A stretch of DNA of 64,000 nucleotides. Source: CAZIPE01 sp964541305 (lineage in GTDB: Bacteria > Patescibacteriota > Saccharimonadia > Saccharimonadales > UBA7683). The DNA lies in the NCBI GenBank assembly GCA_964541305.1, contig CAZIPE010000002.1, positions 1 through 64,000 of the forward strand. The letters are read 5' to 3'. The position numbers and the translations under genes were made by a program. Below the pieces are notes generated by a model that was given only the letters and a program-made list of their open reading frames with translations, searched no databases and was not told the origin of the DNA. This document shows positions 15,867 to 24,378 of the stretch, in pieces. Every line of letters starts with the position of its first letter. Position 1 is the stretch's first letter.

Positions 15867-17030
15867 CTATGCTTTTTCTAGATGAGGCTTTCGAATGTGA
15901 GAGAGGAGCCAATATAACAAAGTAATGACGGCTATTACGGTTATGCCCCTTAGTGCAACAAAAATATTACTATTCTTGATAACCCAACCAATGACCAGGC
16001 TTGCGGGGATGGATATGAAGGTACCGATGAACGAAAGAGTAGATAGTATTGATGCGCGAACGCTGGAGGGAGCTGCATCTTGAATTCGTGTTTGAATTTG
16101 ATTAACTAACGCAGCTGCGGCTATTGCCTGTGCCATAAAAATCCCGATGCTAAACCTATTATCATCAATCAATGACATGGCAATAAGCGGTGCAACCGTT
16201 AAGACAATCAGTAAATCTAGTTTCGCAATAAAACGATGTGCAATAAAACTACCGATAGCCCACGTGAACGCATATATCGCCCATAAAACACCGAGTACTT
16301 CTGGCGAAGACATGTAGCGAAGAAAGTATAATTGGCCAAAGTCTTGTTTAAATATTTCTACTATCGTGAGAGACGAGAAAATTATAGTCAATATTAATAT
16401 CTCGTTGGTCTTAACCATTTCTTTGACTACTCGCGGTAACTCTCTAAGAATTCTCTCTTTATTCTCAGGTTTGTAAACCTTCGGTTCATGTAAACTTAAT
16501 AATATTATGATATTAAGTAAACACGAGACAATTGTTACATAAAAGGTAAATCTAAAATCGAGTGCGCTGGCTAGAAAACCACTAAAGATATTTGCCACCC
16601 CAGCCGATACGAGGAACAGTGCGTGGGCTCTTCCGAAAACTTTACTAAAATCTCCAGGTCGCCCCTCTTCTTTAAGACTGTCATAAATAACGGCCTGATA
16701 GGTGCCGCTGGTACATACTATGTAGAAACCATAGAAAACAGCACCTAATAGATACATTGATAAGTTATTGCTTGTTCCCAGTATAAATGAACTAGTAGCT
16801 AGAGATATTGCCGAAAGAATAAGGGTACCCTTGCGACTCCATTTATCTGCGAGTATTCCTGAGGGAATGTCGAAAATAAGTGTAATAATTAGTGTTAGCA
16901 CGCTTACGAGTCCGATGCCAAAAGCATTGATACCGATACTCTGCATAAATAACTTCTCGATGCCGTACCAGAATACTAAACCCGTAAGTACGTGGCTGAT
17001 GTATACTTTCTGCATCTGTGTAAGCGTCAT
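15867..17030 (-). CDS. MFS transporter
   Basis: 387 aa with about 12 predicted helices. The loop between helices 2 and 3 carries the MFS A-motif as DIPSGILADKWSRKG near residue 50. The substrate is not predictable; closest in style to drug/metabolite efflux carriers. It is monocistronic and divergent from the unknown 17220 gene, sharing a ~190-bp regulatory gap. TATAGT lies 11 nt upstream of the ATG, giving at most a very short leader. Confidence 0.82.
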   Translation of the reverse strand: MTLTQMQKVYISHVLTGLVFWYGIEKLFMQSIGINAFGIGLVSVLTLIITLIFDIPSGILADKWSRKGTLILSAISLATSSFILGTSNNLSMYLLGAVFYGFYIVCTSGTYQAVIYDSLKEEGRPGDFSKVFGRAHALFLVSAGVANIFSGFLASALDFRFTFYVTIVSCLLNIIILLSLHEPKVYKPENKERILRELPRVVKEMVKTNEILILTIIFSSLTIVEIFKQDFGQLYFLRYMSSPEVLGVLWAIYAFTWAIGSFIAHRFIAKLDLLIVLTVAPLIAMSLIDDNRFSIGIFMAQAIAAAALVNQIQTRIQDAAPSSVRASILSTLSFIGTFISIPASLVIGWVIKNSNIFVALRGITVIAVITLLYWLLSHIRKPHLEKA

Positions 17031-17145
17031 GATTGTCTCTAACTATATCAGTATCATCATTTCAGTTCGAATCTAGATTATTCAAATCGTATCAAAACCA
17101 TTGTTTAGTCAAAAATACAGATAAATATGTACATTCTTTGGTACA

Positions 17146-17165
17146 ACATTGTTTCCGAGGTTAGA
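17146..17165 (+). repeat. 20-nt motif, copy B
   Basis: ACATTGTTTCCGAGGTTAGA, about 18 bp before the -35 box of the 17220 gene. It differs from copy A (15015-15034) at three positions. The placement next to a strong promoter suggests an activator or repressor site. Confidence 0.4.
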
Positions 17166-17182
17166 ACATTAGTTACAAATCC

Positions 17183-17211
17183 TTGACATTATTATTCAAT
17201 TTTGCTATAAT
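17183..17211 (+). promoter_or_regulatory. consensus promoter, leaderless
   Basis: TTGACA (17183-17188), a 17-bp spacer and TATAAT (17206-17211) give a perfect sigma-70-type promoter. The ATG of the next gene begins 8 nt downstream, so the transcript would be leaderless. Confidence 0.85.
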
Positions 17212-17219
17212 ATGTTATT

Positions 17220-18062
17220 ATGTCGTTTTACGAAGATGAACCGCAACACCCGAGAGCACAAGACATTCAACTCACCCAAGAGAATGAGGTGTTAAGAACT
17301 GAATTTCTTAAAGGAGTAGAAAGAGCTATAACAAGTGACTTTGCGCACACCTTTGAGGTTACAGATACATCAGATAGAAGTGGTTGGCTTGCTTTACCTG
17401 GCCCAAAATACTTGTCGCGAGCTGTAATTATGAAGCTTGATGGACTCAGCTCTGAACTTGCTGATGGGAATGAAGGAAACGAAGTATTACCACCTCTATT
17501 TAATGTAGTGATTGAGGTATCTGGTCATCAACTTGATAAAGATAGGGCTACAGATATTACACCACAAGAAGCGGAGGACCTTGATTTCGTCTGGCCAGAT
17601 GGCTTAAAGATAACCCTTATTGATCACACGTACTCAAATGTTTCAGCTTGGAGTTATTGCTGGCAGCCAGCTATGAGACCTGCTGAATTTGATTTTACTG
17701 GCTATAAAACAGGATTTGAAGTGAATATTGAAGATACGCCGAAGACTCCAGTTTTAGCTGCTATGGGCATTAAGATAGGTGGTTTAGATGGACTTGGAAT
17801 AACCGAAGATGGCTTTGATCGATTGACCGACTTTCGCATTATTAATCAGATTCTTCAAAGCGGTAGTCCTGATCTAGAAGGTACTCGAAAATTAGTGGAG
17901 ATACTGCAGACTAGTGAAAGCGCTGAACTTCTAACTATTGAGCCCCGAGTTATTAGAAATAGCATGCCATATTTTAAAAGGTTAATTGCAACTGCTATAG
18001 ACACACCTAAATTCAGAGATATGCTTGCATGGCGTCAATATTGGGATCAAAAAACTGCCTAG
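17220..18062 (+). CDS. unrecognised 280-aa protein with strong promoter
   Basis: No known family recognised. Acidic, soluble, without signal or membrane helices. A beta-rich middle (FNVVIEVSGHQL, GLKITLIDHTYS, GFEVNIED) is followed by a helical C-terminal third (RKLVEILQTSESAELLTIEP, FKRLIATAIDTPKFRDML). This resembles a two-domain regulator or inhibitor only in outline. The start is fixed by the consensus promoter 8 nt upstream. It is monocistronic. A degenerate 20-nt motif follows the stop at 18098 and another copy lies at 18170. Strong expression with no leader makes it worth characterising. Confidence 0.65.
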   Translation: MSFYEDEPQHPRAQDIQLTQENEVLRTEFLKGVERAITSDFAHTFEVTDTSDRSGWLALPGPKYLSRAVIMKLDGLSSELADGNEGNEVLPPLFNVVIEVSGHQLDKDRATDITPQEAEDLDFVWPDGLKITLIDHTYSNVSAWSYCWQPAMRPAEFDFTGYKTGFEVNIEDTPKTPVLAAMGIKIGGLDGLGITEDGFDRLTDFRIINQILQSGSPDLEGTRKLVEILQTSESAELLTIEPRVIRNSMPYFKRLIATAIDTPKFRDMLAWRQYWDQKTA

Positions 18063-18097
18063 AATAGCTTGTAGGTCGTTCAAATCAGGTTGAGTAT

Positions 18098-18189
18098 CCA
18101 AGTTTTACGAGGCTAGAACCGAAGTTCTCAACACATGTAATATTTATCCTGTGTAACAGTAATGTTACAGCATCATTTGTGAGGTTAGG
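18098..18189 (+). repeat. 20-nt motif copies C and D
   Basis: 18170-18189 (GCATCATTTGTGAGGTTAGG) matches copy A at 15 of 20 positions. 18098-18117 ends CGAGGCTAGA and matches copy B at 14 of 20. Both lie between the 17220 gene and the 3' end of the convergent 112-aa gene. Confidence 0.3.
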
Positions 18190-18216
18190 ACTACAATTTA
18201 ATTACCTGAAGATGTT

Positions 18217-18555
18217 CTATCTAGCCCAATATCCTACGTGATTGCGGATAAATGAATTCTTTCGTTCATCTTCTTCGGTGCGTCTTCTGATGACGTTATC
18301 TGAGCCAACCTGTATACCTTCTTCGTAACAATCGCGTAATCGCGGAGCCACTCTAAGCACCAGCCAGCCTACCGCTTCATCAGAAACACCATCGAAGTCC
18401 GAAAGCGACCTAATCAAATCAATCATTTTTTCTACATCTAGAGCTATGTCCTTAGTACGTGTTTCTTCATACACAGCCCTACTGGACTCACTCAGACCCT
18501 GAACCCACTGTTGTTTGGGTAGTTCTACAATTTCAGGGAATCTTTCATCTGCCAT
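18217..18555 (-). CDS. unrecognised 112-aa protein
   Basis: Small, mostly helical, charged protein with no recognised domain. It begins MADERFPEIVELPKQQWVQG and ends with a basic/aromatic tail (RNHVGYWAR). AAGGA lies about 6 nt before the ATG, so unlike many neighbours it has a ribosome site. Upstream, TTGCAA and TACACT, 16 bp apart, form a plausible promoter. It is cut off from the sortase gene by a strong terminator and so is its own unit. Confidence 0.6.
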   Translation of the reverse strand: MADERFPEIVELPKQQWVQGLSESSRAVYEETRTKDIALDVEKMIDLIRSLSDFDGVSDEAVGWLVLRVAPRLRDCYEEGIQVGSDNVIRRRTEEDERKNSFIRNHVGYWAR

Positions 18556-18611
18556 AATAATCCTTTTGATCTGCTACAGATTAGTGTAGAGATTCAGTAT
18601 GATATTGCAAG

Positions 18612-18659
18612 CATAAGCAAACAAAAAGACCTCTATTTTGAGAGGTCATTGTGCTTATG
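18612..18659 (-). terminator. strong terminator after sortase
   Basis: The inner stem GACCTCT/AGAGGTC (18628-18634, 18641-18647) is followed on the minus strand by TTTTT. An outer 8-bp stem CATAAGCA/TGCTTATG (18612-18619, 18652-18659) extends the hairpin. It ends the sortase transcript. Confidence 0.85.
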
Positions 18660-18695
18660 GTTTGGTACGGCATTTGAGATCCGAAATAAAATTGA

Positions 18696-19940
18696 TTACT
18701 TAACAAGTTCGGCGCTTACCACGAGACGGTTATCGTAACTGTCAGATTGCCATTTTCCTGCACAGGTAATAATTTCAAGACGGGAATCGTTACTTTTTTC
18801 AAAAATCTTCTGCATTGGCACCTTATCTTTAGCGTATTCTTTTTTTCGAGTCACTTTATAAGTGACGCTTTCACCTCTACCGTTTGTAGTAGTGATGAGG
18901 TCGCCATTTTTAAGATCGCCAAGTTTGTCGAAGACTCCGCCGTAACCGCCCGTGAAGTGACCGACCATTACAGCAGGACCAGGCTTACCAGGGATGGCGC
19001 CTTTGTTATACCAACCAACAACACCATAGGCCTGGGGCACGGCAATTAAACCTTCCGAGGTAGTACCGAGTCCATCTACCTGAGCGTTTACACCAATAGA
19101 ACTGATGACGAGACGAACGGGGTGAGAAGGATCGCGCGCCACACGGTCATTTGCACTCGATGACGGTTTACCCTTGGGTGCAGTCTGGGCAACTGGCACC
19201 TCAACTTCAATGACTGGAGCACCAATAGGCTGGGCAATAACTGGTTGGGCATCGAGACGCGTCACAAAACCAAATACGGCAATCGCAAGAACCCCGCAAG
19301 TGAGTGCACTAGCGACGACTGTGCGAATATGGCTTGCAGATGAGGTATTGGCTGAAGTCATCTGTTCAGTAAGGGTTGGAGTGTAGAGAGCCTTAAGATT
19401 TGCTTCTAGGTGCTCGGATTGAGGGGGTGTGGAAGTTGGCTGTTGCTGAGGTTGAGCTTGAGGTAATTCAACTGGTGACTTCTGAGCAACCTGCACGGGT
19501 GTATGATAGTTTTGCTGACGTTTAGTAATTGAATCAAGGTACGAAGCCTCGGGTTGTGATGTAGGTGCAACGGGTTGCTGTTGAGCTGGTTGTACCGGTG
19601 CAACCTTAACTGATTGAGGGGCGACAGGTGCAACTCGCTGAACAGGAGTGGCAACAGGAGCTACGGCGCCAACTGGTTGGACCTGTTGTACCGCTGGTTC
19701 AATAGGTGTGACGGTTTGTGGAATCGACTGAGGAATAGATGAGATGGAAGACGTAGGGTCCACAGCCTGTTGTTGCACCACTTCTGTTTCACTAATTCCT
19801 GCGCGTTTACGTGCGTAGGTATCTAGATGCACTTTGCGTACGTGAGTATGATCGCGTGAAGGTGTGCGACGTCGTCCTGGAGTGGTGGTAAAAGTGGTGT
19901 CCATTTTTTTGTATTTGTTTTTGATACCGTAACGAGTCAC
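18696..19940 (-). CDS. sortase with long Pro/Gln-rich cytoplasmic region
   Basis: 414 aa. Residues ~1-205 are a low-complexity, Pro/Gln/Val-rich segment with a basic head, then one membrane helix (~208-230) and an extracellular sortase beta-barrel. Catalytic residues are visible: His328 in VMVGHFTGG, Cys393 in EIITCAGKW and Arg405 in DNRLVVSAEL. The TCAG context and domain size suit the housekeeping-like class E/F sortases of high-GC Gram-positives and CPR. It covalently attaches surface proteins to peptidoglycan. The next gene upstream on the same strand encodes a secreted protein with a C-terminal anchor region, a candidate substrate. The long disordered N-terminal region is unusual for sortases. 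Confidence 0.88.
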   Translation of the reverse strand: MTRYGIKNKYKKMDTTFTTTPGRRRTPSRDHTHVRKVHLDTYARKRAGISETEVVQQQAVDPTSSISSIPQSIPQTVTPIEPAVQQVQPVGAVAPVATPVQRVAPVAPQSVKVAPVQPAQQQPVAPTSQPEASYLDSITKRQQNYHTPVQVAQKSPVELPQAQPQQQPTSTPPQSEHLEANLKALYTPTLTEQMTSANTSSASHIRTVVASALTCGVLAIAVFGFVTRLDAQPVIAQPIGAPVIEVEVPVAQTAPKGKPSSSANDRVARDPSHPVRLVISSIGVNAQVDGLGTTSEGLIAVPQAYGVVGWYNKGAIPGKPGPAVMVGHFTGGYGGVFDKLGDLKNGDLITTTNGRGESVTYKVTRKKEYAKDKVPMQKIFEKSNDSRLEIITCAGKWQSDSYDNRLVVSAELVK

Positions 19941-20035
19941 ATTATGTGTTGATTCGTAGTTGTATCTATTGTTTTATGAGTTTTTTGATTTTATCTGTTA
20001 CTCATTTTCAATTCTACTTGTGCTTACAAGGCGTG

Positions 20036-21427
20036 TCAAGCTTTATGTAGTTTTCTTCTCCAAATGATGGCTAGTGCAGCGGTGACGAAGACCATCACAA
20101 AAGCTATGGGCAGTATTTTATTGTTGTTACTAACACCGCTTTCAGGCGTGCCGGGGGTGAAGGTGATCTCAGCATCAGCAGGCAATTGCAGTCCCACTAT
20201 AGCTGAAATGTTTGCGGGCTTGTTTACATAGGTGTTAGCCGTCTTTGAAGTGACTGATACGGTTAATGTACAAGAAGTTTGACCTGCTGCACTATCTCCA
20301 CTATAACTAACTTGTTTTTTATCCTGAGAAACCACTATCTCTCCATTTTGACACGTCGTCACGATATTTGGTTCATTAGCTACAACTAATGATGTTGGGA
20401 GGGTGTCGGTGAACGACCAACCAGCTTTTTCCAGCAAGTCGTTAGTATTAGTGACCGTAAATATCATTCGTGATGTACCGCCCGTTGGCACGACATCGGG
20501 AGAGAATGACTTATCTAATTTTGGTGATGCATCTGCAATCTGAATATTATCGAGCGCGTTATCATTGCCGTATCCACCACCCTCTTCATTTATCATTCTA
20601 AGCCCTACGGAGGTATTGTTTGTTAATACCGCTCTATCGGTAAATATACGTGCGGCAAGCACTTCATTTGAAGATGTACTGCCAGAACCATTACTACCCA
20701 ACGGTGGAGGTGTGAATGTTTCAGAATTGGGGTGGTTGCACACGTTAATCGGATCTTGATTAATACGGCGTGGCGTACCGCCATCAAGTAAGTAAAAGAC
20801 GTGTTGGGCCTGGACGGTTCCATCGAACGTACAGTTCACTGATGCCGTATCTAGCTGTGAAATTACAAATCTTCTAATGCCGCCCGCTAGATCAACAGAT
20901 CCTTCTGTCTCAAATTGCACCAGATCCGCACCTGGGTCGGCCCACAGGTTGCCATAATCAGTGTAAGCGGTCAGTGCTTTGTTTGTCGCAGGATCAGCTA
21001 CGCCGTCCAATACTCCCATTGCATACGCCATTCGTCTTACCTGATCGTACGCACCAGTTAAATTTGTTCCGCTATTGGCGCCGCCATTTCCAACACTACA
21101 GTTACTGTTCGCAAACTCATTGTCAGGGGTGTTGAACGAAAGTACTTCGCCATTACAGTTTGTCAACCATGCCGCATTCGCAGTGTACGTCATGCTTTCG
21201 AGCCCATTATAATTAGTCAGTAACACAGGGCCAGTTGCAGAAGTATTTTGAAAATTCTCGGCATAAATAACAGTTGGTGTCTCGGGTACATTAGGAGAAC
21301 CCGGTGATGCATTGGCAGTGTTGTGCCTCGACAAAATACTCATAGTGAATACTGAAGTTACAATGACCAGGCCGAATAATATTTTAATACCGAAGTGCCT
21401 AAAACCACTTACTCTTAGTACGTGCAT
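20036..21427 (-). CDS. secreted surface protein, candidate sortase substrate
   Basis: About 463 aa. I place the start at ATG 21427, because a signal peptide follows directly (basic head, FGIKILFGLVIVTSVFTMSIL, cleavage after NANA). The body is Asn/Thr-rich. Near residues 300-410 lies a DUF11-like beta domain of the type used in adhesin stalks (FTVTNTNDLLEKAGWSFTD, SCTLTVSVTSKT). The end has TPGTPESGVSNNN, a membrane helix and RRKLHKA, which is the layout of an LPXTG-type sorting signal with a non-standard motif (TPESG). Its gene is followed on the same strand by the sortase gene. No function beyond surface display can be read. Confidence 0.72.
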   Translation of the reverse strand: MHVLRVSGFRHFGIKILFGLVIVTSVFTMSILSRHNTANASPGSPNVPETPTVIYAENFQNTSATGPVLLTNYNGLESMTYTANAAWLTNCNGEVLSFNTPDNEFANSNCSVGNGGANSGTNLTGAYDQVRRMAYAMGVLDGVADPATNKALTAYTDYGNLWADPGADLVQFETEGSVDLAGGIRRFVISQLDTASVNCTFDGTVQAQHVFYLLDGGTPRRINQDPINVCNHPNSETFTPPPLGSNGSGSTSSNEVLAARIFTDRAVLTNNTSVGLRMINEEGGGYGNDNALDNIQIADASPKLDKSFSPDVVPTGGTSRMIFTVTNTNDLLEKAGWSFTDTLPTSLVVANEPNIVTTCQNGEIVVSQDKKQVSYSGDSAAGQTSCTLTVSVTSKTANTYVNKPANISAIVGLQLPADAEITFTPGTPESGVSNNNKILPIAFVMVFVTAALAIIWRRKLHKA

Positions 21428-21507
21428 GTACAGTCCTTTTGTTTTTATTGCGCGATTTATGTTTTTACTTGATGCACTATAGAGTGTACACGCATTCGAA
21501 CATAACA

Positions 21508-22404
21508 TCAAACTGGTAATGCTTGATGGGGGGCGCAATGAGTCTTGACCGTACAGTCCTGACAGACAAGAATTAATTTATTACATGATGCATCGGCACA
21601 GTTTATAAATCTACTCGTCTTTGCGTTGCAATGTACACAATTACCTATATCTTTGGCTTGGGTTGAAAATGTATGATTCATACGACCATCGAAAATATAG
21701 AGCGATCCTTCCCACAGGCCTTTATCGCCATACTTTTCTCCGTATTTCACTATGCCACCATCTATCTGGTAGACCTCTTTGAAACCTCGGTTTTTCATTA
21801 AAACAGAGAGTATTTCACAACGAATACCACCCGTGCAATAGGTCACAATAGGTCGCTTCTTAATGGCATCGTATTTAGGATCTTCTAATTCTTTAAGAAA
21901 ATCAGGTGTCGTTTCAACTTGTGGTATCAGAGCATCTTTAAATCTGCCTACCTGCGCTTCGTAGCTATTTCTGCCATCAAAAAAGATGACCTCATCACCC
22001 CGTTCCTCTATTAGTGCATGGAGTTGTTCAGGCTTGAGATGCACGCCACCACCTACAACGCCTTTTTCATCAACCTGTAACTCATCAGTGGCGTGGAAAG
22101 CCACAAGTTCCTCGCGTACTTTCACAGACAGCTTTGGAAATTCACTACCGTCTCCATCTGACCATTTATACATAATGTTTTTAAATAGTATCGAGCGATT
22201 CATTTCCCGCTTATACTCGCGCAGATTTTCAATCTTGCCACCAAGTGTTCCATTGATCCCGTGTGGTGAAATAATGATTCGACCTTTAAGTTCAAGTCGT
22301 GTACATAACTCTCGTTGCCAGCGCATAGTGATACCTGGGTCATGTACTGGCACAAATTTGTAGTAAAGAATTACCTTATTTTGTGGGTTATCAATCTTTT
22401 TCAT
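21508..22404 (-). CDS. trhO: tRNA uridine(34) hydroxylase TrhO (rhodanese family)
   Basis: 298 aa from ATG 22404. TACAAT lies 8 nt upstream of this ATG, supporting it over the longer frame from 22518. TrhO uses oxygen to form 5-hydroxyuridine at the wobble position of some tRNAs. An N-terminal acylphosphatase-like domain precedes the rhodanese domain with active-site Cys in VTYCTGGIRCE (near 185), then the family motif FDGRMNHTF and a C-terminal zinc-like cluster CVHCNAK...CADASCNK...CQDC. It stands alone. Confidence 0.9.
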   Translation of the reverse strand: MKKIDNPQNKVILYYKFVPVHDPGITMRWQRELCTRLELKGRIIISPHGINGTLGGKIENLREYKREMNRSILFKNIMYKWSDGDGSEFPKLSVKVREELVAFHATDELQVDEKGVVGGGVHLKPEQLHALIEERGDEVIFFDGRNSYEAQVGRFKDALIPQVETTPDFLKELEDPKYDAIKKRPIVTYCTGGIRCEILSVLMKNRGFKEVYQIDGGIVKYGEKYGDKGLWEGSLYIFDGRMNHTFSTQAKDIGNCVHCNAKTSRFINCADASCNKLILVCQDCTVKTHCAPHQALPV

Positions 22405-22412
22405 CTTGAAAT

Positions 22413-22418
22413 ATTGTA
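22413..22418 (-). promoter_or_regulatory. -10 box, leaderless type (trhO)
   Basis: TACAAT on the minus strand, 8 nt before the trhO ATG. Confidence 0.5.
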
Positions 22419-22431
22419 TCACACCCCTGTT

Positions 22432-22460
22432 TTGGAAGATATTGACAGTTATGATACAAT
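22432..22460 (+). promoter_or_regulatory. promoter of the ABC exporter operon
   Basis: TTGGAA (22432-22437), 17 bp and TACAAT (22455-22460). It leaves a leader of about 155 nt before the first ABC gene. Confidence 0.55.
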
Positions 22461-22503
22461 GTAACATTAGTAATATTAAACTAACGGAAAGGGCAGGAAA
22501 AAC

Positions 22504-22557
22504 ATGGTCTACACACAAACATACTCAACTGACGCTACTGCCCTTATGGCTGACTAG
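22504..22557 (+). CDS. possible 17-residue leader peptide
   Basis: ATG 22504 to TAG 22555 within the leader of the ABC exporter operon, rich in Thr, Ala and Tyr. GGGCAGG lies upstream as a weak ribosome site. A short translated ORF before an exporter is reminiscent of attenuation leaders, but no mutually exclusive hairpins are obvious except the one holding the next ribosome site. Confidence 0.3.
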   Translation: MVYTQTYSTDATALMAD

Positions 22558-22600
22558 CCCCGCTTACAAAACCTACAAAAAGTTACGACATTTTAACAAG

Positions 22601-22617
22601 AACGGCAGGAGGCCGTT
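22601..22617 (+). promoter_or_regulatory. ribosome site in a hairpin loop
   Basis: AACGGC (22601-22606) pairs with GCCGTT (22612-22617), leaving AGGAG exactly as the loop, 3 nt before the hairpin-to-ATG gap of the exporter gene. The site could be presented or masked depending on folding or a bound factor. Confidence 0.5.
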
Positions 22618-22620
22618 ACT

Positions 22621-24378
22621 ATGACAACTAATAAAGATATTATGAAACTATTCTGGCGCGAAGCGTACCATTCACCACGGCACCTTATTTTTGTACTTAT
22701 AAATATTCCGATTACCGTAACCGTTGGTGCATTCCTCGGACCCTACTGCATTTCACTCATTCTAGGGAACATCCAAACTGGTAAAGTGGCTTTTGATTAC
22801 AACGCCTGGCTTATTGTAGGGTTTGCCTTAACTCAACTCTATGGTGAATTCATTGGATGGCGCCTCAACTTGTACGCCGTATGGAATCTTGAAACAAAGG
22901 CTCAGCGCGACCTTAATCAAAAGGTTTTCGGTCACCTTTCTCGCCAATCTACCAACTTTCACGCAAATCGTTTTGGTGGATCACTTGTTTCTCAAACAAA
23001 TAAGCTGATAGGTGGATTTGAGCGTTTTTGGGATACTATTTTCTTCCAACTACTCCCCGCTGCAACCAGCATTCTAGCCGCAACTATCATTCTCTCATTT
23101 GTATTTTGGCAATACGCACTATTTCTATTTATTTTATCGATTGTAATGATTATAGCCATCTACTTTGGTTCACGTTATTTAGTTGCTTCAAACAAGGCGG
23201 AAGCTCAGGCTGGCACAAAACTTACTGGAAGTTTAGCTGATGCAATGACAAACATATTGGCCATTAAAAGTCACAGTAGCGAAAGTGCGGAGTTAAAGCA
23301 TTACAGCAAGCTGGCGAATAACGTACGAGAAAAGTCACTTATTAATATGTGGGGTTTCTTGAAGGTAAGTAGCGTCTATGCGACACTTACAAGCTTACTT
23401 AATATTTCCGCAGTTGTCGGGGCGTTGTGGGCGGCAAATAGTGGCTTCATCGGGCTTTCTACCATCTATCTTTGCGTTACCTATTCATTCACAGTTGCTC
23501 GGCAAATATGGGAAATGAATAATATTATGCGAAACTACAACCGCGTTATGGGCGATGCTTTCGATATGGTTGAAATACTGAGTATCTCACCGGAGATTAA
23601 AGACCCTTCCTCTCCCGAAAAGTCTCGCATTAGCCGAGGGTCTATTGAGTTTAAAAACGTCACCTTTACCCATAATGAAAATAATGACCCGTTGTTCAAG
23701 GGATTTGATGTGCGTATCAAGCAGGGCGAGAAGATTGGTCTCGTCGGGCACTCGGGGTCAGGCAAGACAAGTCTGACAAAGCTCCTTTTGCGTTTTTCAG
23801 ATATTCAAGAGGGTACTATATCTATCGATGGGCAGGATATTACGACTATCACCCAAAATGACCTTCGATCTCATATCGCATATGTGCCTCAAGAGCCTAT
23901 GCTCTTCCACCGATCGCTTGAGGAGAATATTTCCTACGGTAATCCAGGAGCTTCCCAACAAGAAGTGGAAGGTGTGGCCAAGCTAGCAAATGCTCACGAG
24001 TTCATCATGAAACTCCCTCAAAAATACAAAACCCTCGTGGGCGAACGGGGCGTAAAGTTATCAGGCGGTCAAAGACAGCGCGTAGCTATTGCCCGTGCGA
24101 TGATTAAGAACGCTCCGATTCTTATACTAGACGAGGCTACTTCAGCCCTAGATTCTGAGAGTGAAAGTCTCATACAAGAAGCGTTATGGCGCTTAATGCA
24201 AAACCGCACCGCAATTGTTATTGCTCACCGCCTTTCCACCATTCAAAAGATGGACCGCATTATAGTCCTAGACGAAGGTAAAATTGTAGAACAAGGTACC
24301 CACAAAGAGTTGATCCGCTTAAATGGAAACTACGCGAAACTATGGGCTCATCAATCTGGAGGATTTCTAGATGACTGA
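22621..24378 (+). CDS. ABC exporter half-transporter, subunit 1
   Basis: 585 aa. A six-helix type-IV exporter membrane domain (~20-320) is fused to an ATPase with Walker A GHSGSGKTS (near 380), signature LSGGQRQR, Walker B ILILDEATSALD and the IAHRLSTI H-loop. All ATPase residues look intact, so this would carry the competent site of a heterodimer. The stop overlaps the next ABC gene by 8 bp. Substrate unknown; family members export lipids, drugs or peptides. A ribosome site held in a hairpin loop precedes it. Confidence 0.9.
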   Translation: MTTNKDIMKLFWREAYHSPRHLIFVLINIPITVTVGAFLGPYCISLILGNIQTGKVAFDYNAWLIVGFALTQLYGEFIGWRLNLYAVWNLETKAQRDLNQKVFGHLSRQSTNFHANRFGGSLVSQTNKLIGGFERFWDTIFFQLLPAATSILAATIILSFVFWQYALFLFILSIVMIIAIYFGSRYLVASNKAEAQAGTKLTGSLADAMTNILAIKSHSSESAELKHYSKLANNVREKSLINMWGFLKVSSVYATLTSLLNISAVVGALWAANSGFIGLSTIYLCVTYSFTVARQIWEMNNIMRNYNRVMGDAFDMVEILSISPEIKDPSSPEKSRISRGSIEFKNVTFTHNENNDPLFKGFDVRIKQGEKIGLVGHSGSGKTSLTKLLLRFSDIQEGTISIDGQDITTITQNDLRSHIAYVPQEPMLFHRSLEENISYGNPGASQQEVEGVAKLANAHEFIMKLPQKYKTLVGERGVKLSGGQRQRVAIARAMIKNAPILILDEATSALDSESESLIQEALWRLMQNRTAIVIAHRLSTIQKMDRIIVLDEGKIVEQGTHKELIRLNGNYAKLWAHQSGGFLDD

